Assembly (NCBI RefSeq): GCF_900964775.1
Contig: NC_041820.1
Span: forward strand, 16,728,501 to 16,792,500
Reading direction: 5' to 3'
Source: Scleropages formosus
Taxonomy: Eukaryota; Chordata; Actinopteri; Osteoglossiformes; Osteoglossidae
DNA length: 64,000 bases
A program made the position numbers and the translations under genes. Below, one piece after another: positions 23,247-34,379 of this stretch (positions are counted from its first letter, which is position 1; each line of letters starts with the position of its first letter). The notes below the pieces were generated by a model. It was not told the DNA's origin. It saw nothing but the letters and a program-made list of their open reading frames with translations, and searched no databases.

Positions 23247-25221
23247 ATGGACGACCAGGACTCGAAGCTCGGGAAGGGGCAGCCGTGCGCCGACGAGCGG
23301 CTCGACAGCGGCCTCGACTCGTTGAGGGAAGACGAGTGTAGCAGTCTGGCGGCAGACACGGAGCGGCTGAGCATCGGCTCGACAAAATTGTACAGAAACG
23401 AGATGAGGAGCGAAATGGGCGACGAACCGTGGAAACGCGACCGCTCCGACGACGGAGACACGTAAGTTTTACATTCTTTGTCCGCGCCTCGCTCTCTAAA
23501 GATGCATTTTGGGTATTCGTGTAGTCGTACAAAAAAAGTCGGCTAGCCTAGCTAGCAGCGCCTTTAAAATTTTTTTTCGTGCAAAAAAAAAAAAAAAAAA
23601 AAAACTGAAGTAATGGTGCTTTGTGCATTAAATTAATAGAAGCAACAGGTCTGTGCAGACTCTGCTCCGTTGGAGGACGGCGCTGCGTTCTGGCGTTAAT
23701 TATATCTTTACGTAAACAAAAGAGCGCTGGGGAACTCGGTGTTCTCTGGCACGAGGGGCTGCGTGGGCGGGGCCAGCGGCTGCGCGAGCCTGGAAAGTCC
23801 CTGGCTGCGTGCCAGGAATGCGAGCCGCCGGCGGCGCGCGCTGAGTCTCAGCGAGTGGAAATGACTCGACCGGGGTGAAAAACCCCAGTGTTGCGAAACA
23901 CCACTGCTGAGGCTTTATTCTATTTGGTCACCCCTACACATACAGAGTTTTAAATGTGTGGTTTTTTTTTTTTTTTCCCCCCCTCGTAATTCAGGTTTCT
24001 TCATCTTGCCATCATCCATGAAGCAGCTGACTATGCTGTTAAGATGATCAAGCAGTCAGTTAATGACCCTTTCCTCAACATCCAGAACTACCAGAGACAG
24101 GTAGCTATTAGTTTTTCTCTTTTAAATTCTTTTATGTGTTTAAAAGTGACAGTGTGTAATGGTGGCTCATTTTTTGCCCCCCCAGAGCGCACTCCACTTG
24201 GCTGTTATCACTGAACAGCCCCAGATTGTGGATCATCTTCTGAAGGCAGGTTGTGACCCTCAGCTGGTGGACAACCAGGGCAACACAGCACTCCACATTG
24301 CCTGCAAGCGTGGCTCCTTGAGTTGTTTCAGTGTTCTGACCCAGAGTTGCCCCGTGGAGCTGCCCACCCTCATGTCAGCCAAGAACTACAGCGGTAGGTA
24401 TACTGCAGTTCTATACCAAGCACCTGACCCCCCCAAATCTCTCTCCCTTGCTGCTTTATAAGAGGCCTGGTCACCTTCTCTCGCCAACTCTCAATACTGC
24501 ATTTTCTGGAGCTGCACTAAAGATTTTCACACTTCTCTACATATTATGTTGCCGATGATGTGACACAGCTTGATTTGATTTGATTCCCCTGACCAAGTGT
24601 CCCTTCTGCTGCAGGACTCAACTGTATACACCTGGCCTGCATCCATGGCTTCTTCTCCTTGGTAGAAAGTCTCATCCAGCTGGGAGCAGACATCAATGCT
24701 CGGGTAGGTATTTGGCCTACAGAAGGGCTGTGGTGGAGCAGTGTACTTGTGACTGGCAGAGATGGGATATCACGGAGACGTGAAAGTGTTGACTGGATTT
24801 TGTATGTGTTCCTTCAGGAGCATTGTAATGGGCGCAGTGCTCTACACCTAGCTGTGGACCTGCAGAATCAGGAGCTGGTGAGGCTCCTCATCTCTCTGGG
24901 GGCTGACGTCAACAGTCTGACATATGGTGGCTACAGCCCATACCACTTGACCCATGGGCGTCAGAACACGGACATCCAGAGGCAGCTGTATGAGCTGACC
25001 GCACATGACCTGCGGGAACTCCCAGAGAGCGAGTCAGAGGACAGTGATGATGACCCGATGTCTGAGGATGAGGAGGTAGGGATGGCCTAGATAATGGGGG
25101 GGGGGATAACTCTTCTGCTTCCTCTCTAGTAAGAGGACCAAACAACTAATCAGTAACTAATGCTTTCGTTACCCCTCTCTTCCAGATGTATGATGACATT
25201 CTGCTGGTGGCACAGCAGTAG
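23247..25221 (+). CDS. nfkbia: NF-kappaB inhibitor alpha (IkBalpha)
   Basis: Six exons: 23247-23461, 23995-24100, 24186-24393, 24615-24703, 24818-25075 and 25186-25221. All introns are GT-AG and phases agree, giving 303 aa (human 317). The start codon opens [17 protein letters not shown] at residues 20-25 is the IKK-phosphorylated degron read by the beta-TrCP ligase (Ser21, Ser25), with Lys7 and Lys10 as candidate ubiquitin sites. Six ankyrin repeats follow from exon 2 (FLHLAIIHE) through exon 5 ([20 protein letters not shown]). The tail [19 protein letters not shown] is an acidic PEST-like region. The protein holds NF-kappaB dimers in the cytoplasm until degraded. Fish often keep two copies (nfkbiaa, nfkbiab) and I cannot say which this is. 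Confidence 0.95.
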
Positions 25222-25490
25222 GATGATCGAGCAGTCCCATACACAATAACACCCTGGGATGAAGACAGCTGCATCCAGGATCACTTCCCATGATCCTCAT
25301 CTGTCTGTAACAGTCCCATGAAGACCCATGTTCTGCCTGTATAACATGTACATATTGTAAATATCAGTATAGAGATTTATTTTTGTACCAAGTTCTCAAT
25401 GTACAGTGTAAATATATGTGTATAATAACACTACTGTATGTAGCCATTCTGCTTATCTGAAAACACACTCCCATAAATTAAAGAAGAAAT
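25222..25490 (+). terminator. nfkbia 3' UTR with AU-rich motif and poly(A) signal
   Basis: After the stop there is an AT-rich stretch with ATTTATTTTT near 25376, an AU-rich element of the kind that shortens mRNA life. ATTAAA follows at 25477-25482 as a likely poly(A) signal. Confidence 0.5.
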
Positions 25491-25767
25491 CTGAAAAAGC
25501 TTTTGAATTTCTTGTATCGGGGTATGGAAGTGTAGCATGTAAGAGGACACTTAATGTGAAGGTTTTGTGGTTCAAGCCCAACTTGTTTCTTGTGTGGTAC
25601 CTTGAGCAAGATACTTGGTGTCCTCATATGCAAGGCCCAAGAGCAGGCATTCTTTGCACAGTTGGACTTCACCTTTTCCCTTGCAAGATGCTAATCCTTT
25701 GGGCCCTTGTCAAATAACTACTTAACAGGCATTCTTAAATTATATCCTAAAGTCCTTTTCAGGGACA

Positions 25768-25975
25768 GCTGCTAGTGTAGTGCTAAGAGCGGTTGCCTTT
25801 AGGCCTGACTTGCAAGTTTGAATCCCCTCTCTAGCTGTAGCATCCCTGAGCAAGCTTTATACCCTGAATGGCTCTGGGGGGGAATCCCAGTTCTATTAAT
25901 GGGTAAACAATTGTTGGTACCTTTACATTGTAAGCTCCTTTAAAGAAAGTCATAACCTCCATGACTAAAAAAGTA
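25768..25975 (+). mobile_element. tRNA-derived SINE, diverged
   Basis: TAGTGTAGTGCTAAGAGCGG and TGCAAGTTTGAATCCCC are tRNA-like A and B boxes. The downstream part resembles the family whose tail ends in TTTACATTTATTCATTTAGC. Confidence 0.55.
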
Positions 25976-27686
25976 AAACATTCTGCTTAACTTTTGTCTT
26001 AAGGCATCAAAGCCTTAAAAGAGCCACTGTGAAATAGAGAAGACTTTAGTCTAAGGTAAAAATCAAGCAGAATTATATTGTGTTGTTCCCCCAAATTTTT
26101 TTTTTTTTTTTTTTGTTTGGGGTCATGCTTTTTATTCCTAGATAGAATTTATGTACAGGGTCCTCTGTGCAGAAAAAATGGAATATGCCTTGTATTCATC
26201 ATTTAGGAACTTCCAAGGAGAAGAAGCATTTGACAGAATTCCCCGCCGTTCACCTCAACCCCCCGCAAGAAATGCTGTGGAACTAGTGTTTCTGCAGAAG
26301 TGAATCTGAGCCAGTGAAGTTACCAAACACTCCAGAGTTATGAAATGCCCTTCCTGATGCAAGTTATTTTCAGTGATGCTAAAAAAAAAAAAAAAAAAAA
26401 AGGGGGCTGACATAGCCACTACTTACCGATACGACACATTTAATGGCTGATAAAGCCACAGCATTGTTTGTAAATGATGCTGAGAAAAAGTGTCAACCTC
26501 ATAGAGACAGTATTCACCCACTCGCCGGCCCCCCATGCAGTCCGGTGGCATTTGAAACAAACGCAGGTTGCTTTGCATGCAGTCAAGCCACACTGGACCC
26601 CCAACCCTAAAAAAACTCCCTGAGGTTAGAGACCCTGCCAGTGTGGAATTGTTTGTGAAGACTAGTAGTGTCAGTTCAGCACCGTGGGTTGGGTTAACCC
26701 CCACCCGCTGCGCTCACTAAAACCGCTAAAGTATCCGACGCAAAAATAGACTTGCAAGAAAGAGCACCACTGTGTAATGGCACCAAGGCACCCACGCAGA
26801 GCTGTTCGCGCAGGGTGTGTGCGGCTACGGAGGAGCTCTTAGGTAATACCGTTCACCGAGTACAGTACTGTGTCCACAGAACTGACCTTACTGAGGAGGC
26901 GACTGATGCTGACGGACACAAATACTGAAAGTCCCCTCCTTTACCCGAGGAAACGGCTACATGCTTGGCTTAAATACAACAATAAGTTGCACGCATTTAG
27001 ATTTGATGAGTCGCCTCCTCATATTTTACCAGTGACAATAACTCAGGTAGAAGCGTCAGTCATTTCCTCAAGTAGTAAATTCAATAGTGTGAGAAAACTT
27101 GTGCACCAGCTCAATGCAAATGACTGAGTCATAACTGCCACCGGGCACAGGCACAGTGTAGCATGTTGGGGCAGGAACAAACAGGCAATTCACACACGCT
27201 GTCCTGCCCCGGGAAGGGCCAGGGCGATGATGGGGGGGGGGTCTCCGAGCGACTCATATGATTCAGCGTGATCCGAGAAATGACACGGCCGGCGGACGGA
27301 AAATCCCGAAACCTAGATGAATCGAGCGGACCCGGTTCCTCGGAATGGGACAAGGCAAATGCTCAGGATTTTTCCTTCAGCCTTGAGGGAAGCATTTACA
27401 CTTCTGTGTAAATATTCTAATAGCATAAAAAGGGAACATGAGTGTCGCTGTTTGCCCTGCTGCTACGGCTGCGCTCGGCTTCGACACGAAGAGCTGCCCC
27501 TAACAACTTCCTTAGTGGCGCACGTACGCACATCACAGCTACTATGCAGAAATCTCCCATCTGCATCACGAATAGGAGGTCATAATCCAGGACTCAGTTT
27601 TCTCACAAACCAAGCATTGCTGAAAAAGCTGTACACCGGACCAGGACATGCTGGTTAAATAAACACTACCCCTCAGCAGGGCTCAG

Positions 27687-27921
27687 TTTACATTACATTT
27701 ATTCATTTAGCTGATGCTTTTCTCCAAAGGCAATTACAATGTTAAGGTCACAATTATTACATGCTTACAATCATTTACCAATTTATACAGCTGGGTAATT
27801 TTACTGGAGCAATTTAGGGTAAGTACCTTGCGCAAGGGTAGTACAGCCAGAGGTGGGGAATCAAACCTGCGACCTTTGGGTCCAAAGGCAGTAGCTCTAA
27901 CCTCTACACTACCAGGTGTCC
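27687..27921 (-). mobile_element. tRNA-derived SINE (TTTATTCATTTAG-tailed family), near full length
   Basis: The plus strand starts with the tail TACATTTATTCATTTAGCTG and ATGCTTTTCTCCAAAGGCAA. It continues through CAGCTGGGTAATTTTACTGG and AGTACCTTGCGCAAGG, and ends with the tRNA-like head in reverse (ATCAAACCTGCGACCTTTGG, CTCTAACCTCTACACTACC). It is the clearest reference copy of this family in the window. Confidence 0.85.
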
Positions 27922-28104
27922 AGCTTAGCCTTAGCACTATGTGGAAAGGGCTTACGGGTATGCAATGGCACACAAAGCGCTCTTCAAAAAGCATGGGAGG
28001 ACTGCGGCGCTGGGAGTAAAACGCAAAACAAAAGTGGAAAAACATATAAAAGTTTCCAGCACACTATCAGAGCTGAACATCCTCCAACTAGAGGAGGAAG
28101 GAAT

Positions 28105-28284
28105 CTATATTTATTGATTTAGCTGACCATTTTCTCTAAAGCAACACACAATGTCAATCCGCCTACAGCTGGGGAATTTTACCGGGAAAAATCGAGGGCG
28201 AGTACCTTGCTCAAGGTGGGATTCAAATCTACAACCTTTGAATCCAAGGGCTGCAGCGCTAACCACTACACTACGGGCGGTCCC
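28105..28284 (-). mobile_element. tRNA-derived SINE (TTTATTCATTTAG-tailed family)
   Basis: Same order of blocks as the copy 200 bp to the left: a diverged tail at 28105-28160, CAGCTGGGGAATTTTACCGG, AGTACCTTGCTCAAGG, and a reversed tRNA head ending GCGCTAACCACTACACTACG. Confidence 0.8.
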
Positions 28285-30846
28285 TGGTGAAAGCGGGAAG
28301 ACCTTCGAAAAGATCGCGGCAGTACAACCATCTCCCTATGGACTGCTTCACCGGTTCGCATGAGAATTACAGTAATGTTTACAGTTCCCAAACGGGGTCA
28401 CCAAAACGTTTCTGAAGGTACAGTGCGAATGTGGTCACACGCAACTACATTAACCACATCTATTCAGAGTTGCCTGACTGCTAAGAGCTAGGAGCTGAGG
28501 TGAACCACAGAAGCACCTTCATACCTCCTGTATGCAGCAGGTTCAATGGAATGGAACAGTCATTGTTCCTGTCCCTGAGCTGCCTCCGGAAACCAGCATT
28601 TGCAAAAGTGTACATGTGCCAAAAGGACACGGATGGCAGCTTAGCACAAGCGTCTAAGAAGGCAATGATTTACAGAGGCAGGGGCGTAGGGTCCAGCAAA
28701 CGTTACGTGACCGGCTCTGCAAGCAGGAGGTGTTTCTCGCATTTCCACGCTGCACCCCCTGCGCGTCTTCTTATGCGACTGAGGACTACGTGCACAACGT
28801 GCGCAGGGTTTCTTTCGTTCACAAAGGTACAACCCATCAACAGAACGCAAAAATGACTAGATGAGGGAGAACCGGAGGACAACGCAAAATAACCGTCGCA
28901 TGCGGAACAGCTACTGCACTTGAGCACTACAGTGTTTCCAGCCTGTATCCGATAAGGGAAGCGGAGAGAGAACAATTCCTTTTTCCACCAATGATAGGGC
29001 CTCTGTGAGAATTCCCCTGCTCTTCCAAAGCAGCACAAGACAGAAGAACCAGTTAAAGGATGGGCAGGGAGACACTAATTTCCCAGAAAGAAGGCCGTGC
29101 CTTCAGAGCGCCACTGCTACTGCTGCCCTGTAATCCATTCATGAGTTCTTGTAAAAGTGACTACAGAGAACAAGGAGCAGCTGCTTAAACACAAACACAC
29201 AGTGGAGTATTACTGCTCAACTCTCTACTCCCAACTAAAATCTAACTCGCTGACTTCGTCGTCACTGACCATGAAGGTAGCTGGACTTTTCGCTTTAGTC
29301 ACGATTTTCGTCATTTTCCTTTGCGCGGTAAAAATAATTTTTGCTTCCGTTTACGTGAAGCCTCGGGACACAGGTTTCAAGAACCTGTCTGTTTTACTGT
29401 AAACACCCCAACGTTTAGAGAGACGTGATGAAGCAACTCAGACGAGGTGCACAGTCATGTCATTCTTGACTTTCCGAGAGTTTGAGCAGTATATATATTC
29501 TCCTCCAAGCTGGTTTCACAACGGTGCACCTCAATCTTCCGTTGCAGATGACTTGGCTCCGTTGCAGATGATTTTTGACTACACCAGAGTCCACCAGACA
29601 GATCTGCTCTTCTGACACCCGTCCCAGAGACACCAAGTGTGAGCTAATGTAACATCATAAGTGCCTTTAGGCATCTTAGTCAGGGACTTCCCTCACCATA
29701 CACATGAGCCCAGTACCCTGGTATCACTTTCCTGCCCGACTGAACAGTATCGCAGGCTTACGGGTCGGACTCTCCACGTTTGCTTTATTTTTTCCTGATT
29801 TTCGTTCCGATCTAACCAAAATACGTTACAAATAGCATAGTGTTTTGACAAAACATTCTGCGAGCGGTGGCTTCTCTCAGTATACCTTGCTGCAGTTAAG
29901 GTGTGTTCCGGTGGTAAATCTTTTCAGCAGGTACGTGTTGGAGGCTGAAGGTGGACTCCAAAATAAGCCAAGCAGTTCTGAGAAACAATGCCGTTTTTTT
30001 TCCACTCGCAGGAAATCAGTGCGCCAAGATGAACAAGGCCGGTATGCCCTCGGTGCTGGGAGAAATGTGGGGTAAAGTTTGCAGAATCAAAACCTAAACA
30101 CAGCAATATGCTGCAGGAACAGTGCATGCTCGCAGGACAGAAAGTGAAAATGCTAAATTTCCCTTGATAAAAAACAGTGCCAGGAAAAGTTTATCCAAAA
30201 TGCAGCATTTAATGCAACTGCGGAAATATACTGTAAACTACGGCTCTGACTTCCCTGAGCCTTTTCTCCCCGGGGGCACCGATCTCGGAAAGCACCACTC
30301 AGCAAAAACTCACTTCTCTGACTCATTGCAGTTGAGTCCTGTCCCACCAGAGTCTTCAGCTGGGAATTTGTCTCTGACTCAGACAAAAGCCTTGAGGGGA
30401 GAAGCACAAATGTTCTTTGGAATCAAGCAGATAAGAGTCGAATGCTTCGCCCCCTACAGAGACCAAGAGCAGCGGCTCCCATCCACCTGCGCAGAGCGCG
30501 CGAGCAGTCCAAAAAAGGAACAAGAAAACCTGATGGTTTTTGCAAATTCTCAGCAATAATTCACTTCCAGATTCTCACAGTTGATAGAGAACTCATCCGA
30601 CCGCCTGTTTATAGCGGCGGAGAGAACCGTGACACAGAGGGCCAAAGTTTGCAGCACGCACTCACTTCCTGCTCCAGCGCTGCAGTGCATCCTCCTCCAC
30701 GGAAAGGTCTCCCTCGAGTGCTCACCTGAACCGGGGCTCCTCTGTGGTAACAACCCCAACCTTCACTTCGCAGTGAAATCAGTTGAGAGAGCAGTCGACA
30801 GGCAGAAAAAGTGCAATACTTGTGCAAGCTTCAAACTCATGCACAT

Positions 30847-31032
30847 CATCTGAAACCGCTTGCCCAATATGGGGTCGCGGGCACCCGGAGCCTAACCCGG
30901 AAACGCAGGGCGCAAGGTGACACACCGATGATGGGACACCATGCCATCGCAAGGCACCCCAAGCGGAACCCAAAGCCCAGACCCACCGGAGAGCAGGACC
31001 TGGTCCAACCCACTGCACCACTGCGCCCCCCC
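30847..31032 (-). mobile_element. tRNA-derived SINE, (CA)n-tailed family, without its CA run
   Basis: CTGAAACCGCTTGCCCAATA through CCCACTGCACCACTGCGCCC matches the other copies of this family in reverse. The CA tail is missing or replaced, so it is probably older than the 19.5-kb copies. Confidence 0.82.
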
Positions 31033-31448
31033 AAACGTCAAACTGCTTTCAGAATTAAGTGACCAGAGACGGTTGCAGCAGTAATATTCTACACCCATAC
31101 AGTGGCACTAAACAATCCTGACCTCAGAAATATTCAGGAGAAACAGTGAAAAAGCAAAGTACCTTTGTTACTCATGATAAAAACCCAGTCAGTTCAAGTG
31201 CACCATACTTTCTTATGAAGATGGAATATTCACAAATTCTGAATCTGAGAGCACCATATAATCCCCACATGCAGTATTGTAATTAACGAGATATTAAAAA
31301 AGGCAAAAATATTTGAAATATGCATATTAATTCAGGTCAGTGTTACAGGCTACAGTGATGGAGCTCAGTGCTTTATTTTGGCTTTGCTGCACTTGTGCTA
31401 TACTACTATTACTGTAATACGGTATTTTACCTACACTTTTAACTCCAC

Positions 31449-32290
31449 CTAGCTTCTTTGTCTTTTTCTCCAGGAAACTGATGGCTTCTGTCTGCTTAAC
31501 TCTAGCAGCTGTGGCCTTGAAACGGCAGTAGCAGCTCGCTGGGCTGCGCTTGTACACCCGGGGCCACCCTCCTCATCCACAACGGACAGAATCACGTGTA
31601 GCATGAGCACAAAGAGGACTAGTGTGAAATGGGAACAGGTCAACATGCATTCTCACCAATTAGAGGAGATCACAAGGCACATCGGCATCACTCGCTCTGC
31701 ACCTCTGGATATTTTCCTAATTGTGTGTTTTCTTGTGTCTGCAGAACTATTTGTCAACTTGTCCAAACCAGTCCGCATCCATGCAATGTTTTCTATAATA
31801 ATGACTCCTAATCCCAATCCTCCTTGTTCAAGAAGGGCTGATTGACATTCAGTAAACAGCTGATCGAAACTGCGATCTCTGAACGATGGAATTCTAAATT
31901 CAAAGTATAGTAATGCACCATGATGACGGAAATGGACGCCTAAATACAGTCAAAACACATTGACTGAAACGGCTTGTCCCGAGCGGGGTCGCGGCGAGCC
32001 GGAGCCTAACCAGGCGACACGGGGCGCGAGGCTGGAGGGGGAGCGGACACACCCAGGATGGGTAAATAAAGTCAAGTAACTGAAAAACAGAGATACGTAG
32101 CGTGGGGATGTACCGGCGGCAGTCGAGGGCTTTGTCTCAGCGTTTGTCGTGTACACATTGGTGACGTCGGCATCCCTCTTACGGCGCAAATCCGCAAGGA
32201 CCCTGCTACCGAATCCGTACTCCCAACTGGCTGCTTCACAGCAGGCCCTCCGGACCCGAGGCGTCGCGTGCGCCGAGGACACACAACGCC
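31449..32290 (-). pseudogene. psma6: Relic of the proteasome subunit alpha type-6 gene (two decayed exons)
   Basis: Two blocks on the minus strand match consecutive parts of PSMA6 in the right order. Block 1 (about 32290-32130) reads ACCEAASWEYGFGS, then TNVYTTNAETKP, against human ARYEAANWKYKYGY and SQVYTQNAEMRP: about 19 of 40 residues identical, with no donor site after it. Block 2 (31618-31449, 170 bp) contains [12 protein letters not shown], then in another frame [20 protein letters not shown], against human CMILIGIDEEQG and [20 protein letters not shown]. It thus carries at least one frameshift, but still has AG before it and GT after it, at the length expected of the real exon. PSMA6 is an alpha-ring subunit of the 20S proteasome. 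The first and last exons were not found. A SINE fragment sits between the blocks. Confidence 0.85.
31962..32062 (-). mobile_element. Truncated tRNA-derived SINE, (CA)n-tailed family
   Basis: TGAAACGGCTTGTCCCGAGC through GGACACACCCAGGATGGG matches the first half of the family in reverse. It stops before the tRNA-like head. It lies between the two psma6 relic exons. Confidence 0.8.
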
Positions 32291-33595
32291 AACTACAACG
32301 TGCGGAGACCAACGGAGGAAGGGCAGTTAAGCGAACACCGAACTAAGCTCATTGGACTCATGGCCTCCCAAGCTGGTGCACGACTACGCGTCAGCCGTCC
32401 GTACGACTGAAGCAGTGGCCCACTTGACCTCTCAGCTCCGACACCTCTTATATCATCCTAACGTGCGGGGGGACAAGGATGAAAATTCACAAGTGCAGCT
32501 TAAAAGAAACCGTAACAAGTTCTGTGGTGCCAGTTCCGAGCAGAGCTCACTCTTAGAAGCGGCTCGGTGCCCGGGCTCTCAGGGAGCAAACAGGAAGTAA
32601 ACAGGAAGTTACCGTTAGTTCAGTAAAAACGTATTAAAACAAAGCACGGAAACAGCACTTCGTTTTCTGTTTAACTGCTGGATGACTGTCCTACAAGCTC
32701 CTGTTTATATTTCTACCGTAAATGATCTGGGAGAAATTTAAACAATGCGCACTTGTCTTTCAACGAACACGAAAGAGGCCAGCATACGTTACTACTTCCG
32801 CGTTTTGCGACGGTGTCCCGTGGCAGCCCCCTCTCCCCCCTCCGCCTCCCCCTCCCCGGGAAACGCGGTCACGTGTCTCTCAAACCCCGCACTAGAGCCT
32901 GCCGCATTCCGATTCTACACAAGTTCGCTTCAAAAATAAATTCAATCTTAAATTTTACTTCCACACAGCACTCACATACGCAAAAATTGTTACCCGGAAG
33001 CGTTCCCGCCCACAGGAAGTTATTTGATGACGCTTCACGGAGTGTTGTCTTGGTAACTGCGCACCTCTGTTGGCCAGAAACTCCCCGAGAAGTACCGCCA
33101 CGGTTGCAATATTTCATAGATTCCCTTGATACTAGTCGTACTAATATTTACACCGGTAACGCATATAAGTAGCATATCAACTTAACCGAAAGGTATACCT
33201 GCTATTGCAAGGAACGAGAATGATACGGTGTAATAAAGTAATGGCTACATTTCACAGGAAACGCACGAGGGTCACGTGTTCAGCTGATAAGGACATGTGT
33301 TAAACATTATTCCTCCCTGTACAAGCAGATTTTATTTTAGACTTGTTACTGCATACATTAAAAAGTGAGATATTTCACATTTAACAAAATGAATTCTTTA
33401 ATTAGGGAGTATAGTTTTAACAGAATTAATCCAATTAAAACCTCTGTTCCTGACTGGTGGTATCCATATGTTTGGTGAAAGAGGGTGCAGTCTATTATAC
33501 ACATATGAGTCACTGCTTTTTGTCATTGTTCTATTCTTCATTTATAATAAATCATCCTCTAATATATATATAAAAAAAATCTCTCCTAGAAAACA

Positions 33596-33816
33596 CACAC
33601 ACATACATGAAGCTGAAGCTGCTTGTCCTGTATGGGGTTACGGCGAGCCGGAGCCTAACCGGACAACACAGGGCACAAGGCTGGAGAGGGAGGGAGGGGA
33701 CACACCCAGGACAGGATGCAAGTCCAGCACAAGGCACCCCAAGCAGGACTCAAACCCCAGACCCACCAGAGAGCAGGACCCAGCCAAACCTGCTGTGCCA
33801 CTGCGGCCCCCTCTTT
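33596..33816 (-). mobile_element. tRNA-derived SINE, (CA)n-tailed family, with target duplication
   Basis: CA run, GAAGCTGCTTGTCCTGTATG and CTGCTGTGCCACTGCGGCCC mark the family in reverse. CTAGAAAACA occurs at 33586-33595 and 33817-33826, a 10-bp target-site duplication. Confidence 0.88.
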
Positions 33817-34301
33817 CTAGAAAACAAATCCAGACTATTTTTTTAAATTTAGCATAATATGACTGAGGAATGATGCTTAAAGGGGAATTTAAATAAAGCA
33901 GGCAAAATCTAAGGGCAGTATGACAGCATACAGTATATTCATTGTGGTCCTTCCCCTGCCTTTTTGTAACAAGAGTTCAAAGACAAATGCTCATTACTAC
34001 AACCATAGAGAACTGAGTATACTGTGCAGTGAAGGGATTTCACTGTCAACACATATATATAAAAATTTGCCACCTCAGTTATGCATTTGTGTTTACACTC
34101 CTGGTCTTTGTGTACATTGATATGCAAATGTAAAGGTTATGAGGAAGAAGTGCTGTTTAAAGCTTTCACACAAATACAGCTATGACATAAGTTAACAAAA
34201 GGTGTGCCAAAAAAAGAAAGTACCAAATGACTAAGCAAGAAAACAACTTCCTTATAGTCTTGTAATATAGGAAGGGCCAAGATAAGTTAGAAAAATTAAT
34301 C

Positions 34302-34307
34302 TTTATT
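34302..34307 (-). terminator. Candidate poly(A) signal of prorp
   Basis: Plus TTTATT reads AATAAA on the minus strand, about 75 bases after the prorp stop codon. Confidence 0.55.
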
Positions 34308-34379
34308 TCAAATCACTAATCTTTTTACAGTAAGGCATGACTAATAGTGGGTTACACAGAAAATGGGCAGCACAGTTTT

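Larger units (their letters stand above)
25491..31448. other. Spacer between nfkbia and the psma6 relic
   Basis: About 6 kb with no gene recognised. It holds SINEs at about 25768-25975, 27687-27921, 28105-28284 and 30847-31032, and A or T homopolymers near 26098 and 26382. A very diverged SINE-like piece may lie at 25520-25640. The remaining sequence has only short, unrelated open frames. Confidence 0.55.
32291..34379. other. Spacer between the psma6 relic and prorp
   Basis: One SINE (33596-33816) and no gene. I looked for the missing upstream psma6 exons (the [20 protein letters not shown] start) on the minus strand here and did not see them. The end toward prorp is AT-rich. Confidence 0.55.

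Noticed and set aside
29157-29402. 81-codon frame with a hydrophobic stretch (MKVAGLFALVTIFVIFLCAV)
   Set aside because: It could look like a small membrane protein, but it has no known relatives that I can name, no splice or promoter context, and chance is enough to explain it.
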